Of a DNA stretch of 64,000 nt, positions 18,001-26,959 are shown in pieces. The notes under the pieces are model-generated. The model ran no database searches and was not told where the DNA came from. It saw nothing but the letters and a program-made list of their open reading frames with translations. The stretch lies in the NCBI GenBank assembly GCA_016722075.1, contig JADKGW010000001.1, forward strand, positions 2,976,001 through 3,040,000. Reading direction: 5' to 3'. The first letter of the stretch is position 1. Every line of letters begins with the position of its first letter. Both the position numbers and the translations under genes were made by a program. The stretch is from Candidatus Kouleothrix ribensis (GTDB lineage Bacteria; Chloroflexota; Chloroflexia; Chloroflexales; Roseiflexaceae).

Positions 18001-21000
18001 AGCCGACGACATGCTGTTCACGCCACTATACAGCACGCGCGGCAACCTGCTTGGCCTGATCTCGGTCGACAACCCGTATGATCGCCAGCGGCCAACCCGC
18101 CAGACGGTCGACGCGATCGAGATCTACGCGCAGCAAGCTGCGATTGCGCTCGAGAACCTCGACCTGTTGAGTGAGGCGCGCAACCAGGCCGCTCAGATGA
18201 CGGCACTGGCGCGCGCCAGCGCTGCCGCCGTGTCGACGCTCGATCTCAACGACCTGCTCGAGCGCGTGTATCACGAGATCAGCGCATATCTGGGCGAGCT
18301 GCCATTCTTCATCGTGCTTTCGTACGACCGCCTGCACGACCAGATGCGCTACGAGCTGTTTCACGAGCACGGCAACCAGCACACCCGCAATCACTCCGAG
18401 GTACTTCCCAAGAGCGGGCTGGCCGGCTGGGTGATCGACAGCGGCACGATGCTCTACGTGCGCGACCTGCCGGCTGAGCGCGACACACTGCCGGCCCAGC
18501 CCATCCGGCTGAGCACCGCCGACATGCGCTCGTGGGTAGGCATTCCGCTGCGCAGCCAGAACCAGGTGATCGGCGTGATGTGCGCGCAGAGCCTGCAGCC
18601 CAACGCGTTTAGCGAGCGCGATGTGCAGTTTCTCTCGACGCTGGCCAACCAGCTGGCAGTTGCGCTCGAGAAAGCCCAGCTCTTCCACGAGCGCGAGCAG
18701 CGCCTGGCCGAGCTGGCAATCATCAACCGGATCGGCCATATCGTCAGCGCCACACTCGACATCCAGTCGATGCTCAACAGCGTGTACGATTGCCTGGCCG
18801 AATTCCTGGCGATCGACGCATTTCTGGCGCTCGGCTATCGCAGCGACGACAACATGCTCACCAACGGGCTGGTCGTCGATGACGGTGCGCGTGGGTTCGA
18901 GATCATCGAGCAGCCGCCGGCTGAGCGCAGTATACTCGACTGGGTAGTCCATAATCGCACGCCGCTTCTATTCGGCAACCTGCACACCGACCTGCCGCCC
19001 GAGATTGTACCCGGCTACTTCGGCAATCTCGAGCGCCCGATCATGGCGTGGCTGGGCGTGCCGCTGCTGGTTGGCGACGGCGATATCGTGGGCGTGTTGT
19101 CGGTGCAGAGCTATACGCCGAACCGCTACGGCGAGCGCGAGCTTTCGTTCCTGACCACGGTGGCCAGCCAGCTGGCGTTGGGAGTGCAGAACATCCGGCT
19201 ATTCGATGATCGCGAGCGCCGGATCGGCGAACTCGCCGCGATCAGCCAGATCGGCCGGGTCACCAGCTCGACGCTCGACCTGCACCCCATGGTGGCGGGA
19301 TTGCACCAGGTGCTGAACGAGGCGCTCGACGCCGACAGCACCAGCCTGACCCTGCTCGACCACGAGCGCGGTGTAGCGCGTACACTGGTGTTCGACCGCG
19401 GCATCGCACTGCTCGACAGTGAGCAAGATGCCACGCAGATCAGCGCGGAGACACTCGCAGGCTGGGTCGTGCGGAACAGCCGGCCGCTGCGGCTTGGCGA
19501 CATTGAGGCGGCTACCCAGCGCGACAGCGAGCTACACCCGCTGTTCCTGGGGCCAGAGGACGACCGGGTGCGAGCCTACCTCGGCATTCCGATCCTGACA
19601 TACGACGGTACCGCAATTGGCGCGTTGGGGGTCAGCAGCCGGCGGCTCGACGCATTTAGCGCCCGCGACGAAAGCTTCCTGGTCAGCGTCGGTGCGCAGG
19701 TGTCGCTCGGTGTGCAGAACGCCCAGCTGTTTACACGAACCCAGGACCAGGTGCAGCACCTCGGGCTGATCAACCGCGTCTCGTCGGTGGCAGCCTCGAC
19801 CCTCGAAGTCGCCGAGATCTACCAGGCCGCCACCGAGGCCATGGCGCGCGCCACCGGCGCCGACCAGGTGCGGATCGTGCTGTACGACCAGGAGCACGAC
19901 GCGATCACCATTGCGGCCGAGTATGTGCCGGTGCCCGATCACCTGGCCAAGCGTATCACCATCCCGCTCAAGGGCAACCCTTCGGTCGAATGGCTCGATC
20001 AGCACCGCAGCCCACTGATCGTATACGATGCGCTAAACGACCCGATCCTGGCCCAGACGCGCGAGACCTTCCAGATGTTCGATATTCGCTCGGTGGCGCT
20101 CTTGCCGCTGCTGGTTGGCGATCGGCTGATCGGCGCGGCCGGGATCGATTTCCAGGGCCACCCGCACCACTTCAGCGACCAGGAGAGCGAGCTATGCCAA
20201 ACGATCGCCAACCAGATGGTGACGGCGATCGAAAACGCGCGCCTGTTCAGCCAGGCCCAGAGCAGCGCGTCGGCACTCCAGCGCAAAGTCGGCGAACTCG
20301 AGACCCTGCTCGAGGCCGCGCGGTTGCTCAGCTCGACGCTCGACCCACAGCAGGTGCTCGACCACCTGATGAAGCTCGTCGGCCAGCACCTTGATGTCAA
20401 TACCGTGGCGCTCTGGACGATCGCCGAGAACCAGATCCTCGAGCCAGCGGCCATGCTCGGAATCCCGCAGGAAATCGCGCGCAACTTGCGCCCGCCAGTC
20501 GGCAGCGGCATGACCGGCCGGGTGGCCGCCAGTGGCCGGCCGCTGATCGTGACCGATGTCGAGCGCGATGGCGACTCGCTATACCCGGCGTTCAACCGCA
20601 CCAATAGTTACACCTCGTTCATGGGTGTGCCAGTGAACTATCGCGGCGCAACGATCGGCGTGCTCAGCGTTATGACCATCCAACGCCGCGAGTTCAACCG
20701 CGATGAAGAGCTGCTGCTGACCGGCATGGCCGACCAGGCCGCGATTGCGCTACAGAATGCGCGGCTGTTCGAGGAGCGCGAGCGCCGTATCACCGAACTC
20801 ACCACGCTGAACAGCATTAGCGAGGCGATCAACGCCACACTGGAAGAGCAAGAGCTGATCGAGCGGCTGCACCGCAGCATCAGCGATGTGCTCGACACGC
20901 GCGACTCATTTATTGCGCTGTACAACCCGGTTATGAACCAGCTGGTATTCCCGATCGTGTGGGAGCATGGCCAGCGCATCGAAAGCACGCTCAGCCTGCA

Positions 21001-24000
21001 AGTCGACGATATCAGCTGCCTATCGAACCGTGTGGTGATCGAGAAGCGGCCGCTGCTGCTGCGCTCGCAGGCCGAGGTCGAGCGGCTATCGAGCACGCCA
21101 GCCACACCCGGCGAGCCGCCAACAGCCGCCTGGCTGAGCGTACCGATCATGCAGGGCGAGGAGGTGCTGGGCATCATCAATGTGCAGAGCTTCCAGCCAA
21201 ACGCGTTCGATGAAGACGACCAGCGCTTCCTGACGACCGTAGCCAGCCAGGTGGCCACCGCGCTGGCGAAGACACGCCTGTTTGCCGAGCGCGAGCGGCG
21301 GCTGCGCGAAGCCAACGCCATGAAAGACATCGGCACCGCTGTTACATCGACGCTCGACCTGCAAGACGTGCTGATGCGGCTGCACACCAAGCTTGGCGAA
21401 GTGATCGACGTCAGCACCTCGTATGTGGCGCTGTACGATGCTGAGCAGAGCCTGCTGACCTACCCGATCGTCTACGACAGCGGCAGCCCGGTCGAATTCG
21501 CCCCCGACCACGTACACAACGGCGTAGGCACCAACGCCTGGGTGATCGCGAACCGCCAGCCAATTGTAGCCGGCACGATCATCGAGATGGAGCCGTACCT
21601 CGGCGACATTGCGTCGGATCGAATCGGCCCGGCCGATCGGGCCGAGCAGTCGTATCTGATCGTGCCGATCCTGCTGGGCTACGAGGTGCTGGGCGTAATC
21701 AACGTCCAGAGCTACGAGCGCCACGCGTTCGACCAGGAGGATCTGCGCTTTGTGTCGACCGTGGCGAACCAGGCGGCAATCGCGATCAACAACGCGCGCC
21801 TGTTCCAGGAGCGCGGCCGCAGGATCGAAGAGCTGGCGACCTTCAACGAGATCGGCCAGGCGCTCAGCGCCGTCTCGCGCCACGACGAGCTGATCGAGCT
21901 GATCTACCGGCAGACCAGCCGCCTGCTCAACACAACCAATTTCTATATAGCGCTGTACGACGAGCGCCGCAATACGCTGAGCTACCCACTGTTCTATGCC
22001 GCAGGCCAGCGCATCGACGGCGAGCCGGCAGGCATGCAGGATCGCCTGACCGCGCACGTTGTGCGCATACGCGAGCCGCTGCTGCTGCAAGGGCCGAACC
22101 CGCGCACACAGCTCGCCCGGCACGGCATCGAGCCGGCCGAGCCTGGCGTACGCGCCTGGCTGGGCGTGCCGATGGTCGCCGCCGACCGGGTGATCGGCGT
22201 GATCGGCATTGCCGACGATGACAACGAGAACGCCTACAGCGACGACGACGTACGGCTGCTCTCGACGATCGCCTCGTGGGGCGCCACCGCGCTCGAAAAC
22301 GCGCGCCTGCTCGACGAATCGCGCCAGAGCGTTACTGAGCTGACTGCGCTGTACGATATCAGCCAGGCGCTGACTGGTAACTTCGACACCCAGGAAGTGG
22401 TGTACGCCATCGCCTGTAGCGCGATCGATATGCTGAAGGGCAGCCTGTGCGCGGTGCTGGTGTTCGACGAGCAGCACCGCCCGGCCCTGCAGATTGTGGT
22501 CGATGTCGATCACCCCGACACGATCGAGCGCGAGTTCTATGGCGAAGTGGCCGCAATGATCGACCAGCTGATCAGCAGCGACCGGCCGATCGCGATCAAG
22601 GATGTGCAGGCCGAAGCCCAACCGAGCGCACCGCTGCTACGGCAGGATCTGCACGGCGCACTCGGCGCCCTGATCGGCACGCACGAGCAGCCGCTAGGCG
22701 TGATCTTACTGAATACACGCGCACCACGCGATTGGCAAGATCGCGAGGTATCGCTGATGTCGCTGCTCACGACCCAATCGGCACTGGCGCTCGAGAGCGC
22801 ACGCCTATTCCAAAGCGAGCAGTCGCGCCGGCGGGCCGCCGATACGCTGCGCGAAGTGGCACAGACGCTCACGGGGGTGCTGGCGCTCGACGAAGTGACC
22901 AAGCTGATCCTCGATCAGCTGCGCCGCGTTGTGCCATACGATACTGCCTCGCTGATGCTGCGCAATGGCGATAGCGTGTGGGTTGCCGCGACCAGCGGGT
23001 TCGGCCCAGAAACCCAGCAGCGGGTCGACAAGCTCAGGTTCAGCCTGGCCGACGACCCGACCATGGCCAGGATCGTCGAGACGCGCCGGCCGGTAGTGAT
23101 CGCCGATGCCCAGCAGAACGACTTTTTCGTGCCGGTCGAGGGCACCGAGCATATCCACGGCTGGATCGGCGCGCCGCTGCTCACCGACGACGACGTGATC
23201 GGGCTGCTGACCGTCGATAGCCATGAGGCCGGGGCCTATACTGAAGAAGACGCGCAGCTGACGTTTGCGCTGGCCAGCCTGGCGGCACAGGCGATCCGCA
23301 ACGGCCGGCTCTTTGCCGCCGTACGCCAGATGGCCAACGAGCTCGAGCAGCGCGTGATCGAGCGCACCGCCGCGCTGGCCGAGGCGAACACGCTGCTCTC
23401 GGCCGAAAAAGAGCGCTTGCAGGCCGTGCATGCGATTACGCTCGAGCTATCGCAGACGCTCGACCTTGAAGCGACCTTAACCAAATCGCTCGGGCTGACC
23501 TCGCAGGCCGTGGGGGTTTCACGCGGGTCGATCATGCTGCGCGACCCGCAATCGCGCACACTGATCTGCCGGGCCGTGCTGACCCAGGAGGGCAATGTAC
23601 GCTCGACGTACATCCCGATCAGCTTCGCGCATGGCGGCGGCCTGGCCGGCTGGGCCATGGACAACGAACAGGCTGTGAGCGTGCCGGATGTGCGCAAAGA
23701 CCGGCGCTGGCTGCGCGAAGAAGGCCGCGCCGACGAGGTGCGCTCGGCGGTGGCCATCCCGCTGCGCACCAAAGACGAGATCCTGGGCGTGCTGATGCTC
23801 ACCAGCCCAAAGATCAACTACTTCAGCCAATCGCAGGTGCAGCTGGTCACAACGATCGCCAACGAGATCGCGATCGTGATCCATAACGCCGAGCTCTACT
23901 CCTTCATTACCGAGCAGGGCTTGCGCATGTCTGAGCTGTTTGCGCAGCAGCGCGAAGAGACCAGCAAGAGCCAGGCGATCTTACAGAGCGTGACCGAGGG

Positions 24001-25066
24001 TGTGATCGTGCTCGATGAGCAGCAGCGCGTTGTGCTGTTCAACCCGGCCGCCGAGCAAGTGTTGCACATCCCGGCATCGTACGCGCTACAGCAGCCGCTG
24101 GCGCATATGAAAGACTTCGCCGGGCCGGGCTTCCAAGCGCAGCAAGCCGAGCGGATCTTCAACGGCATCAACGAGGGGCTGCAGCTGCTCGACGAAGGTG
24201 GCGCATCGATCAACCGTATGCTCGACCTGAAGGCGCCGCCGCAGACGATCGCTATGAACTTCGCGGCGGTGGTGCGCCCCGATGGCATTCGCTACGGCAG
24301 TGTGGCAGTGCTGCGCGATGTGACACGCGAGATCGAGGCCGACCGCGCCAAGCGCGACTTCATTTCGAGCGTATCGCACGAGCTGCGCACGCCGCTGACC
24401 TCGATCAAGGGTTATGTCGACCTGCTGCTACTGGGCGCGGCCGGCCCACTGGCCGAGGGCCAGCAATCGTTCTTGAGCGTGGTGAAGAACAACGCCAACC
24501 GGCTGATGGATCTGATCAACGACATCCTCGAGATCGGGCGGATCGACGCGAATAAGATCCTGCTGAATTTCGAGAGTGTCGACATGGGCTTTGTGCTGCA
24601 TGATGTGCTACAGACCATGCACGCCGAGATCGAGCGCAAAGCCACCAATATCAAGCTCGAGATCGAACCGGGCCTACCCACCATCAGCGCCGACCTGCGG
24701 CGTGTGACGCAGGTGGTGCTCAACCTGGTGTCGAACGCGGTGAAGTACACCTATCCTGGCGCCCTGGTACACCTGCGGGCGTTCGTCAACCCGGCCGGCC
24801 TGCTTCAGATCGATGTCGAAGACAATGGCGTGGGCCTCTCGCCCGATCAGCAGCAGCACCTATTCAGGCGCTTCTACCGCGCCGACAACCCGCTGCGCGA
24901 CGAAGTCGGCGGCACGGGGTTGGGCCTCTCGATCGCCAAGTCGTTCATCGAGCTGCATGGCGGCGAGATCTGGGTGCAGAGCGAGCTAGGCAACGGCAGC
25001 ACATTCAGTTTCATGCTGCCGCTGACGCAGCCAGAGGCGACCAATCACGACGAGCATGCATCGTAA
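15059..25066 (+). CDS. Giant multi-GAF sensor histidine kinase
   Basis: About 3,335 residues if translation starts at the CTG at 15059; a GTG at 15182 would give 3,294. I count 16 consecutive GAF-like units of about 170-190 residues, from about residue 165 to 2960. Each opens with a variant of STLDLxxLL after a coiled linker and contains LGVPLLVGDxLIGVL-like strands. A PAS-like domain follows (ILQSVTEGVIVLDEQQRVVL, about residue 2980). The kinase core has an H-box, SSVSHELRTPLTSIKGY, with His near residue 3107, an N-box NLVSNAVKY, and the G-boxes DVEDNGVGLS and GGTGLGLSIAKSFIELHGG. No TM helix is evident, so it is probably cytoplasmic. Its likely partner is the response regulator at 13874-14818. 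Ligands of the GAF units are unknown. Residue identities vary between units, so they are not recent tandem copies. Confidence 0.95.
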   Translation: MDTDTTTIASPQAHAWELLADLAACGQGIASLEGAESLAQRVVELIRARLNCPWGRLTLEPPIAAHAVVSWGLSPADEQRLSQNGRHASAETIVITLAYADAPIGELLLGSGPALEPIATPSLLQALRAQLELLITLFQREAEHRHEQTTLEAAAALRFDLAGQLDLREVLRSLIEHAVLLSNASNGLIFTSTDEGDLQFMVGHGLTGDFSQLRLSRGRGLVGQAAQQRTTLIVDDYQRYPHRLSDFQSEGFHAAIGVPLLVQDELIGVLGLMHTRPKARFSENDRRLIEAFAKPAALVLRNAQLVTQQQQRARELFVLYENGQMLSSTLRIEPMLARVAENITLVMGADHCRVYLLDQRDATALYEAASYSLDSQHESHGNQEPVAANQLINALIHTSEPLLIKAGDTHHSRQALGTILPLDAYRSVLVLGLRLKDRAVGLMTIGYTADDRHFTRAELNLGQTLASQLATAVVNAQLYVAEQRRAGELEQLQTITQRLETNLALDDILTAILVGVQSMIPFTGAEISLYDTTARALHVAMARGIRSASPPPAAAEQPEGLAGWLGRHRRALRLADFQRAPVRTRFSTLADGSPIASYLGVPLLVGDQLIGTLELFSSKPASFSADDERLLVIVAGQAAQAINTARRYEQADEYLRSRIQQLTALQRISRQLTSNLSLNHILGFTIEEALRATNATNGYIALREGFAFEAAMRAFLTEDGTRGTANADTADVRVIATNGFDDDAAKRLMHQIVSGSATAANTAIASGEPVLIEDLSEDDRIAQIGPPALSALAMPIYYEAQVVGVVNLHSTASHTFSHDALEFVRALADQAALAIGNTQRYNEQVRQRELLQRRASLLKEVLDIGQALRADRSLAEVLEQIAFSISDTTGFRVVVINLVDKDEPGIMRVVTAAGLPLEEIERIRRGKFPIPIAQRILDPRFRLGRSFFVPQEISGELFADADVSDVFGTSITDERTSTEWQADDMLFTPLYSTRGNLLGLISVDNPYDRQRPTRQTVDAIEIYAQQAAIALENLDLLSEARNQAAQMTALARASAAAVSTLDLNDLLERVYHEISAYLGELPFFIVLSYDRLHDQMRYELFHEHGNQHTRNHSEVLPKSGLAGWVIDSGTMLYVRDLPAERDTLPAQPIRLSTADMRSWVGIPLRSQNQVIGVMCAQSLQPNAFSERDVQFLSTLANQLAVALEKAQLFHEREQRLAELAIINRIGHIVSATLDIQSMLNSVYDCLAEFLAIDAFLALGYRSDDNMLTNGLVVDDGARGFEIIEQPPAERSILDWVVHNRTPLLFGNLHTDLPPEIVPGYFGNLERPIMAWLGVPLLVGDGDIVGVLSVQSYTPNRYGERELSFLTTVASQLALGVQNIRLFDDRERRIGELAAISQIGRVTSSTLDLHPMVAGLHQVLNEALDADSTSLTLLDHERGVARTLVFDRGIALLDSEQDATQISAETLAGWVVRNSRPLRLGDIEAATQRDSELHPLFLGPEDDRVRAYLGIPILTYDGTAIGALGVSSRRLDAFSARDESFLVSVGAQVSLGVQNAQLFTRTQDQVQHLGLINRVSSVAASTLEVAEIYQAATEAMARATGADQVRIVLYDQEHDAITIAAEYVPVPDHLAKRITIPLKGNPSVEWLDQHRSPLIVYDALNDPILAQTRETFQMFDIRSVALLPLLVGDRLIGAAGIDFQGHPHHFSDQESELCQTIANQMVTAIENARLFSQAQSSASALQRKVGELETLLEAARLLSSTLDPQQVLDHLMKLVGQHLDVNTVALWTIAENQILEPAAMLGIPQEIARNLRPPVGSGMTGRVAASGRPLIVTDVERDGDSLYPAFNRTNSYTSFMGVPVNYRGATIGVLSVMTIQRREFNRDEELLLTGMADQAAIALQNARLFEERERRITELTTLNSISEAINATLEEQELIERLHRSISDVLDTRDSFIALYNPVMNQLVFPIVWEHGQRIESTLSLQVDDISCLSNRVVIEKRPLLLRSQAEVERLSSTPATPGEPPTAAWLSVPIMQGEEVLGIINVQSFQPNAFDEDDQRFLTTVASQVATALAKTRLFAERERRLREANAMKDIGTAVTSTLDLQDVLMRLHTKLGEVIDVSTSYVALYDAEQSLLTYPIVYDSGSPVEFAPDHVHNGVGTNAWVIANRQPIVAGTIIEMEPYLGDIASDRIGPADRAEQSYLIVPILLGYEVLGVINVQSYERHAFDQEDLRFVSTVANQAAIAINNARLFQERGRRIEELATFNEIGQALSAVSRHDELIELIYRQTSRLLNTTNFYIALYDERRNTLSYPLFYAAGQRIDGEPAGMQDRLTAHVVRIREPLLLQGPNPRTQLARHGIEPAEPGVRAWLGVPMVAADRVIGVIGIADDDNENAYSDDDVRLLSTIASWGATALENARLLDESRQSVTELTALYDISQALTGNFDTQEVVYAIACSAIDMLKGSLCAVLVFDEQHRPALQIVVDVDHPDTIEREFYGEVAAMIDQLISSDRPIAIKDVQAEAQPSAPLLRQDLHGALGALIGTHEQPLGVILLNTRAPRDWQDREVSLMSLLTTQSALALESARLFQSEQSRRRAADTLREVAQTLTGVLALDEVTKLILDQLRRVVPYDTASLMLRNGDSVWVAATSGFGPETQQRVDKLRFSLADDPTMARIVETRRPVVIADAQQNDFFVPVEGTEHIHGWIGAPLLTDDDVIGLLTVDSHEAGAYTEEDAQLTFALASLAAQAIRNGRLFAAVRQMANELEQRVIERTAALAEANTLLSAEKERLQAVHAITLELSQTLDLEATLTKSLGLTSQAVGVSRGSIMLRDPQSRTLICRAVLTQEGNVRSTYIPISFAHGGGLAGWAMDNEQAVSVPDVRKDRRWLREEGRADEVRSAVAIPLRTKDEILGVLMLTSPKINYFSQSQVQLVTTIANEIAIVIHNAELYSFITEQGLRMSELFAQQREETSKSQAILQSVTEGVIVLDEQQRVVLFNPAAEQVLHIPASYALQQPLAHMKDFAGPGFQAQQAERIFNGINEGLQLLDEGGASINRMLDLKAPPQTIAMNFAAVVRPDGIRYGSVAVLRDVTREIEADRAKRDFISSVSHELRTPLTSIKGYVDLLLLGAAGPLAEGQQSFLSVVKNNANRLMDLINDILEIGRIDANKILLNFESVDMGFVLHDVLQTMHAEIERKATNIKLEIEPGLPTISADLRRVTQVVLNLVSNAVKYTYPGALVHLRAFVNPAGLLQIDVEDNGVGLSPDQQQHLFRRFYRADNPLRDEVGGTGLGLSIAKSFIELHGGEIWVQSELGNGSTFSFMLPLTQPEATNHDEHAS

Positions 25067-25149
25067 CCTGTGATCGAGGTCACGGCGTGGCCGGACACAG
25101 CGATCGTATAGTGACTCGCCACTCGCGTGGCGTAGCAGTAGGTTCATCC

Positions 25150-25986
25150 GTGAGCGCGATACACCTCGACAATCGTCTTGTGCATTATGAAATGGTCGGG
25201 CGGCGTGGCCAGCCGATCATCTTTCTGCATAGCTGGCTGGGCTCGTGGCGCTACTGGCTGCCGACGATGGATCATATCTCGGAGCGCAACCGCGCCTACG
25301 CGATCGATTTCTGGGGCTTTGGCGAGTCCGATCGGCGCGACAGCGAGTTCTCGCTGGCCGAGTACGTCGAGATGCTGTTGCAGTTCATGGATAACATGGG
25401 CCTGACGCGCGTAAACCTGGCCGGCCATGGGCTGGGTGGCATGGTTGCCATCCGCGCGGCCATCCAGCGGCCCGAGCGCTTCGGCAAGATCATGACCGTA
25501 AACACGCCGATCCACGGCGCCCAGGCCATCGCGGTGCGGCCAGGCGCGCTGCTGTCGCGGCTGTTTGGCCGCACCAACCCAACCAACGTCTGGTCGAAGA
25601 TGGTGCGCCAGATCGAAGTCGACGACCCGCAGATCAAAGAAGAGATCATCGAGGATACCGACAGCCTGACCGATGTGGTGGTCGAGCGGGTGGTGGCGTC
25701 GATCTTGAAATCGGATCTGCGCGCCGACTTAGCCAAGATCGAGTCGCCGCTGCTGGCGATCTACTGCTCGAACGACAGCATTGTAAGCCACGACCAGGCC
25801 GACCTGCTGCGCGAGGAGTATCGCTCGCTGCAAGTGCTCAAGCTGCGCCGCTCGAACCACTTCCCGTTCCTCGACCAGCCGAACGTATTCAACCGCCTGC
25901 TGCTCGACTTCCTGGCCAGCGAGGGCACACCGGTCGAGATCAAGGCCGAGTGGCGCCGGCGCGTCAGCCAGCTCGAGTACATGTAG
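25150..25986 (+). CDS. Alpha/beta-hydrolase fold protein with glycine at the nucleophile position
   Basis: A protein of 278 residues from the GTG at 25150 (an upstream GTG at 25087 would add 21 residues of poor composition). Fold signatures are QPIIFLHSWLGSWRYW (oxyanion region), AIDFWGFGESDR, the elbow NLAGHGLGGMVAIRAA, the acid region AIYCSNDSIVSHDQA and the late His in SNHFPF. In active family members the elbow reads GxSxG. Here the central residue, Gly94, replaces the nucleophilic serine, while the Asp and His remain. The protein may be a non-hydrolytic member used for ligand binding, or it may use other chemistry. It follows the kinase by 83 bases and is probably in the same operon; in some stress pathways alpha/beta-hydrolases feed ligands to a partner phosphatase or kinase. 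Confidence 0.88.
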   Translation: MSAIHLDNRLVHYEMVGRRGQPIIFLHSWLGSWRYWLPTMDHISERNRAYAIDFWGFGESDRRDSEFSLAEYVEMLLQFMDNMGLTRVNLAGHGLGGMVAIRAAIQRPERFGKIMTVNTPIHGAQAIAVRPGALLSRLFGRTNPTNVWSKMVRQIEVDDPQIKEEIIEDTDSLTDVVVERVVASILKSDLRADLAKIESPLLAIYCSNDSIVSHDQADLLREEYRSLQVLKLRRSNHFPFLDQPNVFNRLLLDFLASEGTPVEIKAEWRRRVSQLEYM

Positions 25987-25998
25987 CCCCACCGGCCC

Positions 25999-26946
25999 CT
26001 ACGTGCGGCGCAGGCGCGGGTCGAGCGCGTCGCGCAGGCCATCGCCGAACAGGTTGAAGCCCAGTACATTGATCATAATCGCCAGGCCAGGCAAGAACAC
26101 CAGGTGCGGCGCGCTGAATAGCTGGTTGCGCTCAGCGCTAAGCATCGAACCCCACTCGGGGGTTGGCGGCTGCGCGCCGAGGCCCAGAAACGAGAGTGCG
26201 GCCGTCTCGAGGATGGCAGTACCAATACCCAGAGTGCCCTGAACAATCAGCGGCGAGATCGCGTTGGGCATCACATGCTGAAGCAGAATCGCGAGCGGGC
26301 TAGCGCCAATCACTCGCGCGGCCTGGACATACTCTTCCTGCTTGATCGACAGCACACTGGCGCGCATCACGCGGGCGTAGGCCGGGATCGACACGATCGC
26401 GATCGCCAGCATGGCGTTGATCAAGCCAGGCCCCAGCACGCTGACGATCGCAATCGCTAGCAGTAGCGCCGGGAAGGCCAGTAGCACATCGAGCACGCGC
26501 ATGATCAGGTTATCGATCCAGCCGCCGATATAGCCGGCGCTCGCCCCCAGCAGCACGCCCACAATGATCGCGAACCCCACGGTAAGGAACCCGACATACA
26601 GCGAGACGCGCGCGCCGTAGATAACCCGGCTCCACTCGTCGCGGTTATTGCCGTCGGTGCCCATAATATGCTGTGGCTGGTCGGCCGGGCATCCCAGTAT
26701 ATGGATGCATGGCGCTGCGCGCTTCTGCACATCCTCGATGCCAATCAGCACCTGCTCGGGGTCGTAGGGTGCAATGATCGGGGCCAGCGCGGCCAGCAGC
26801 ACCAGCAGCACAATGATCGCCAGGCCAATAATGGCCGAGCGCTGGCGAAAGAAGGCGTGGAGCGCCTGGCGCCAGAGGCTTTCGGGCGGGCGGGTGAGCA
26901 ACAGCGAGCCGGGCGCGGCTGGCGCAGTGGTAGAGGTTGTCGCCAT
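25999..26946 (-). CDS. dppC: Peptide-type ABC transporter permease (DppC/OppC family)
   Basis: A 315-residue protein with an N-terminal TM helix after a cytoplasmic stretch (SLWRQALHAFFRQRSAIIG, the OppC_N region), then the BPD_transp_1 core of about five TM helices. The coupling motif region reads EYVQAARVIGASPLAILLQH (EAAxxxG-like), and the C-terminus NVLGFNLFGDGLRDALDPR is typical of DppC. An extra loop after the first TM helix contains a Cys pair (PCIHILGCPAD). It converges with the hydrolase gene across a 12-base gap. With the DppB-like gene it should form the membrane pore of an oligopeptide or related importer. No ATPase genes follow in this window. Confidence 0.92.
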   Translation of the reverse strand: MATTSTTAPAAPGSLLLTRPPESLWRQALHAFFRQRSAIIGLAIIVLLVLLAALAPIIAPYDPEQVLIGIEDVQKRAAPCIHILGCPADQPQHIMGTDGNNRDEWSRVIYGARVSLYVGFLTVGFAIIVGVLLGASAGYIGGWIDNLIMRVLDVLLAFPALLLAIAIVSVLGPGLINAMLAIAIVSIPAYARVMRASVLSIKQEEYVQAARVIGASPLAILLQHVMPNAISPLIVQGTLGIGTAILETAALSFLGLGAQPPTPEWGSMLSAERNQLFSAPHLVFLPGLAIMINVLGFNLFGDGLRDALDPRLRRT

Positions 26947-26959
26947 AGATTTGGTTCAC

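Noticed and set aside
21086..22621. Open frame of 511 codons on the minus strand inside the giant kinase
   Set aside because: The kinase frame has continuous GAF motifs there; the antisense frame has no motif or ribosome site.
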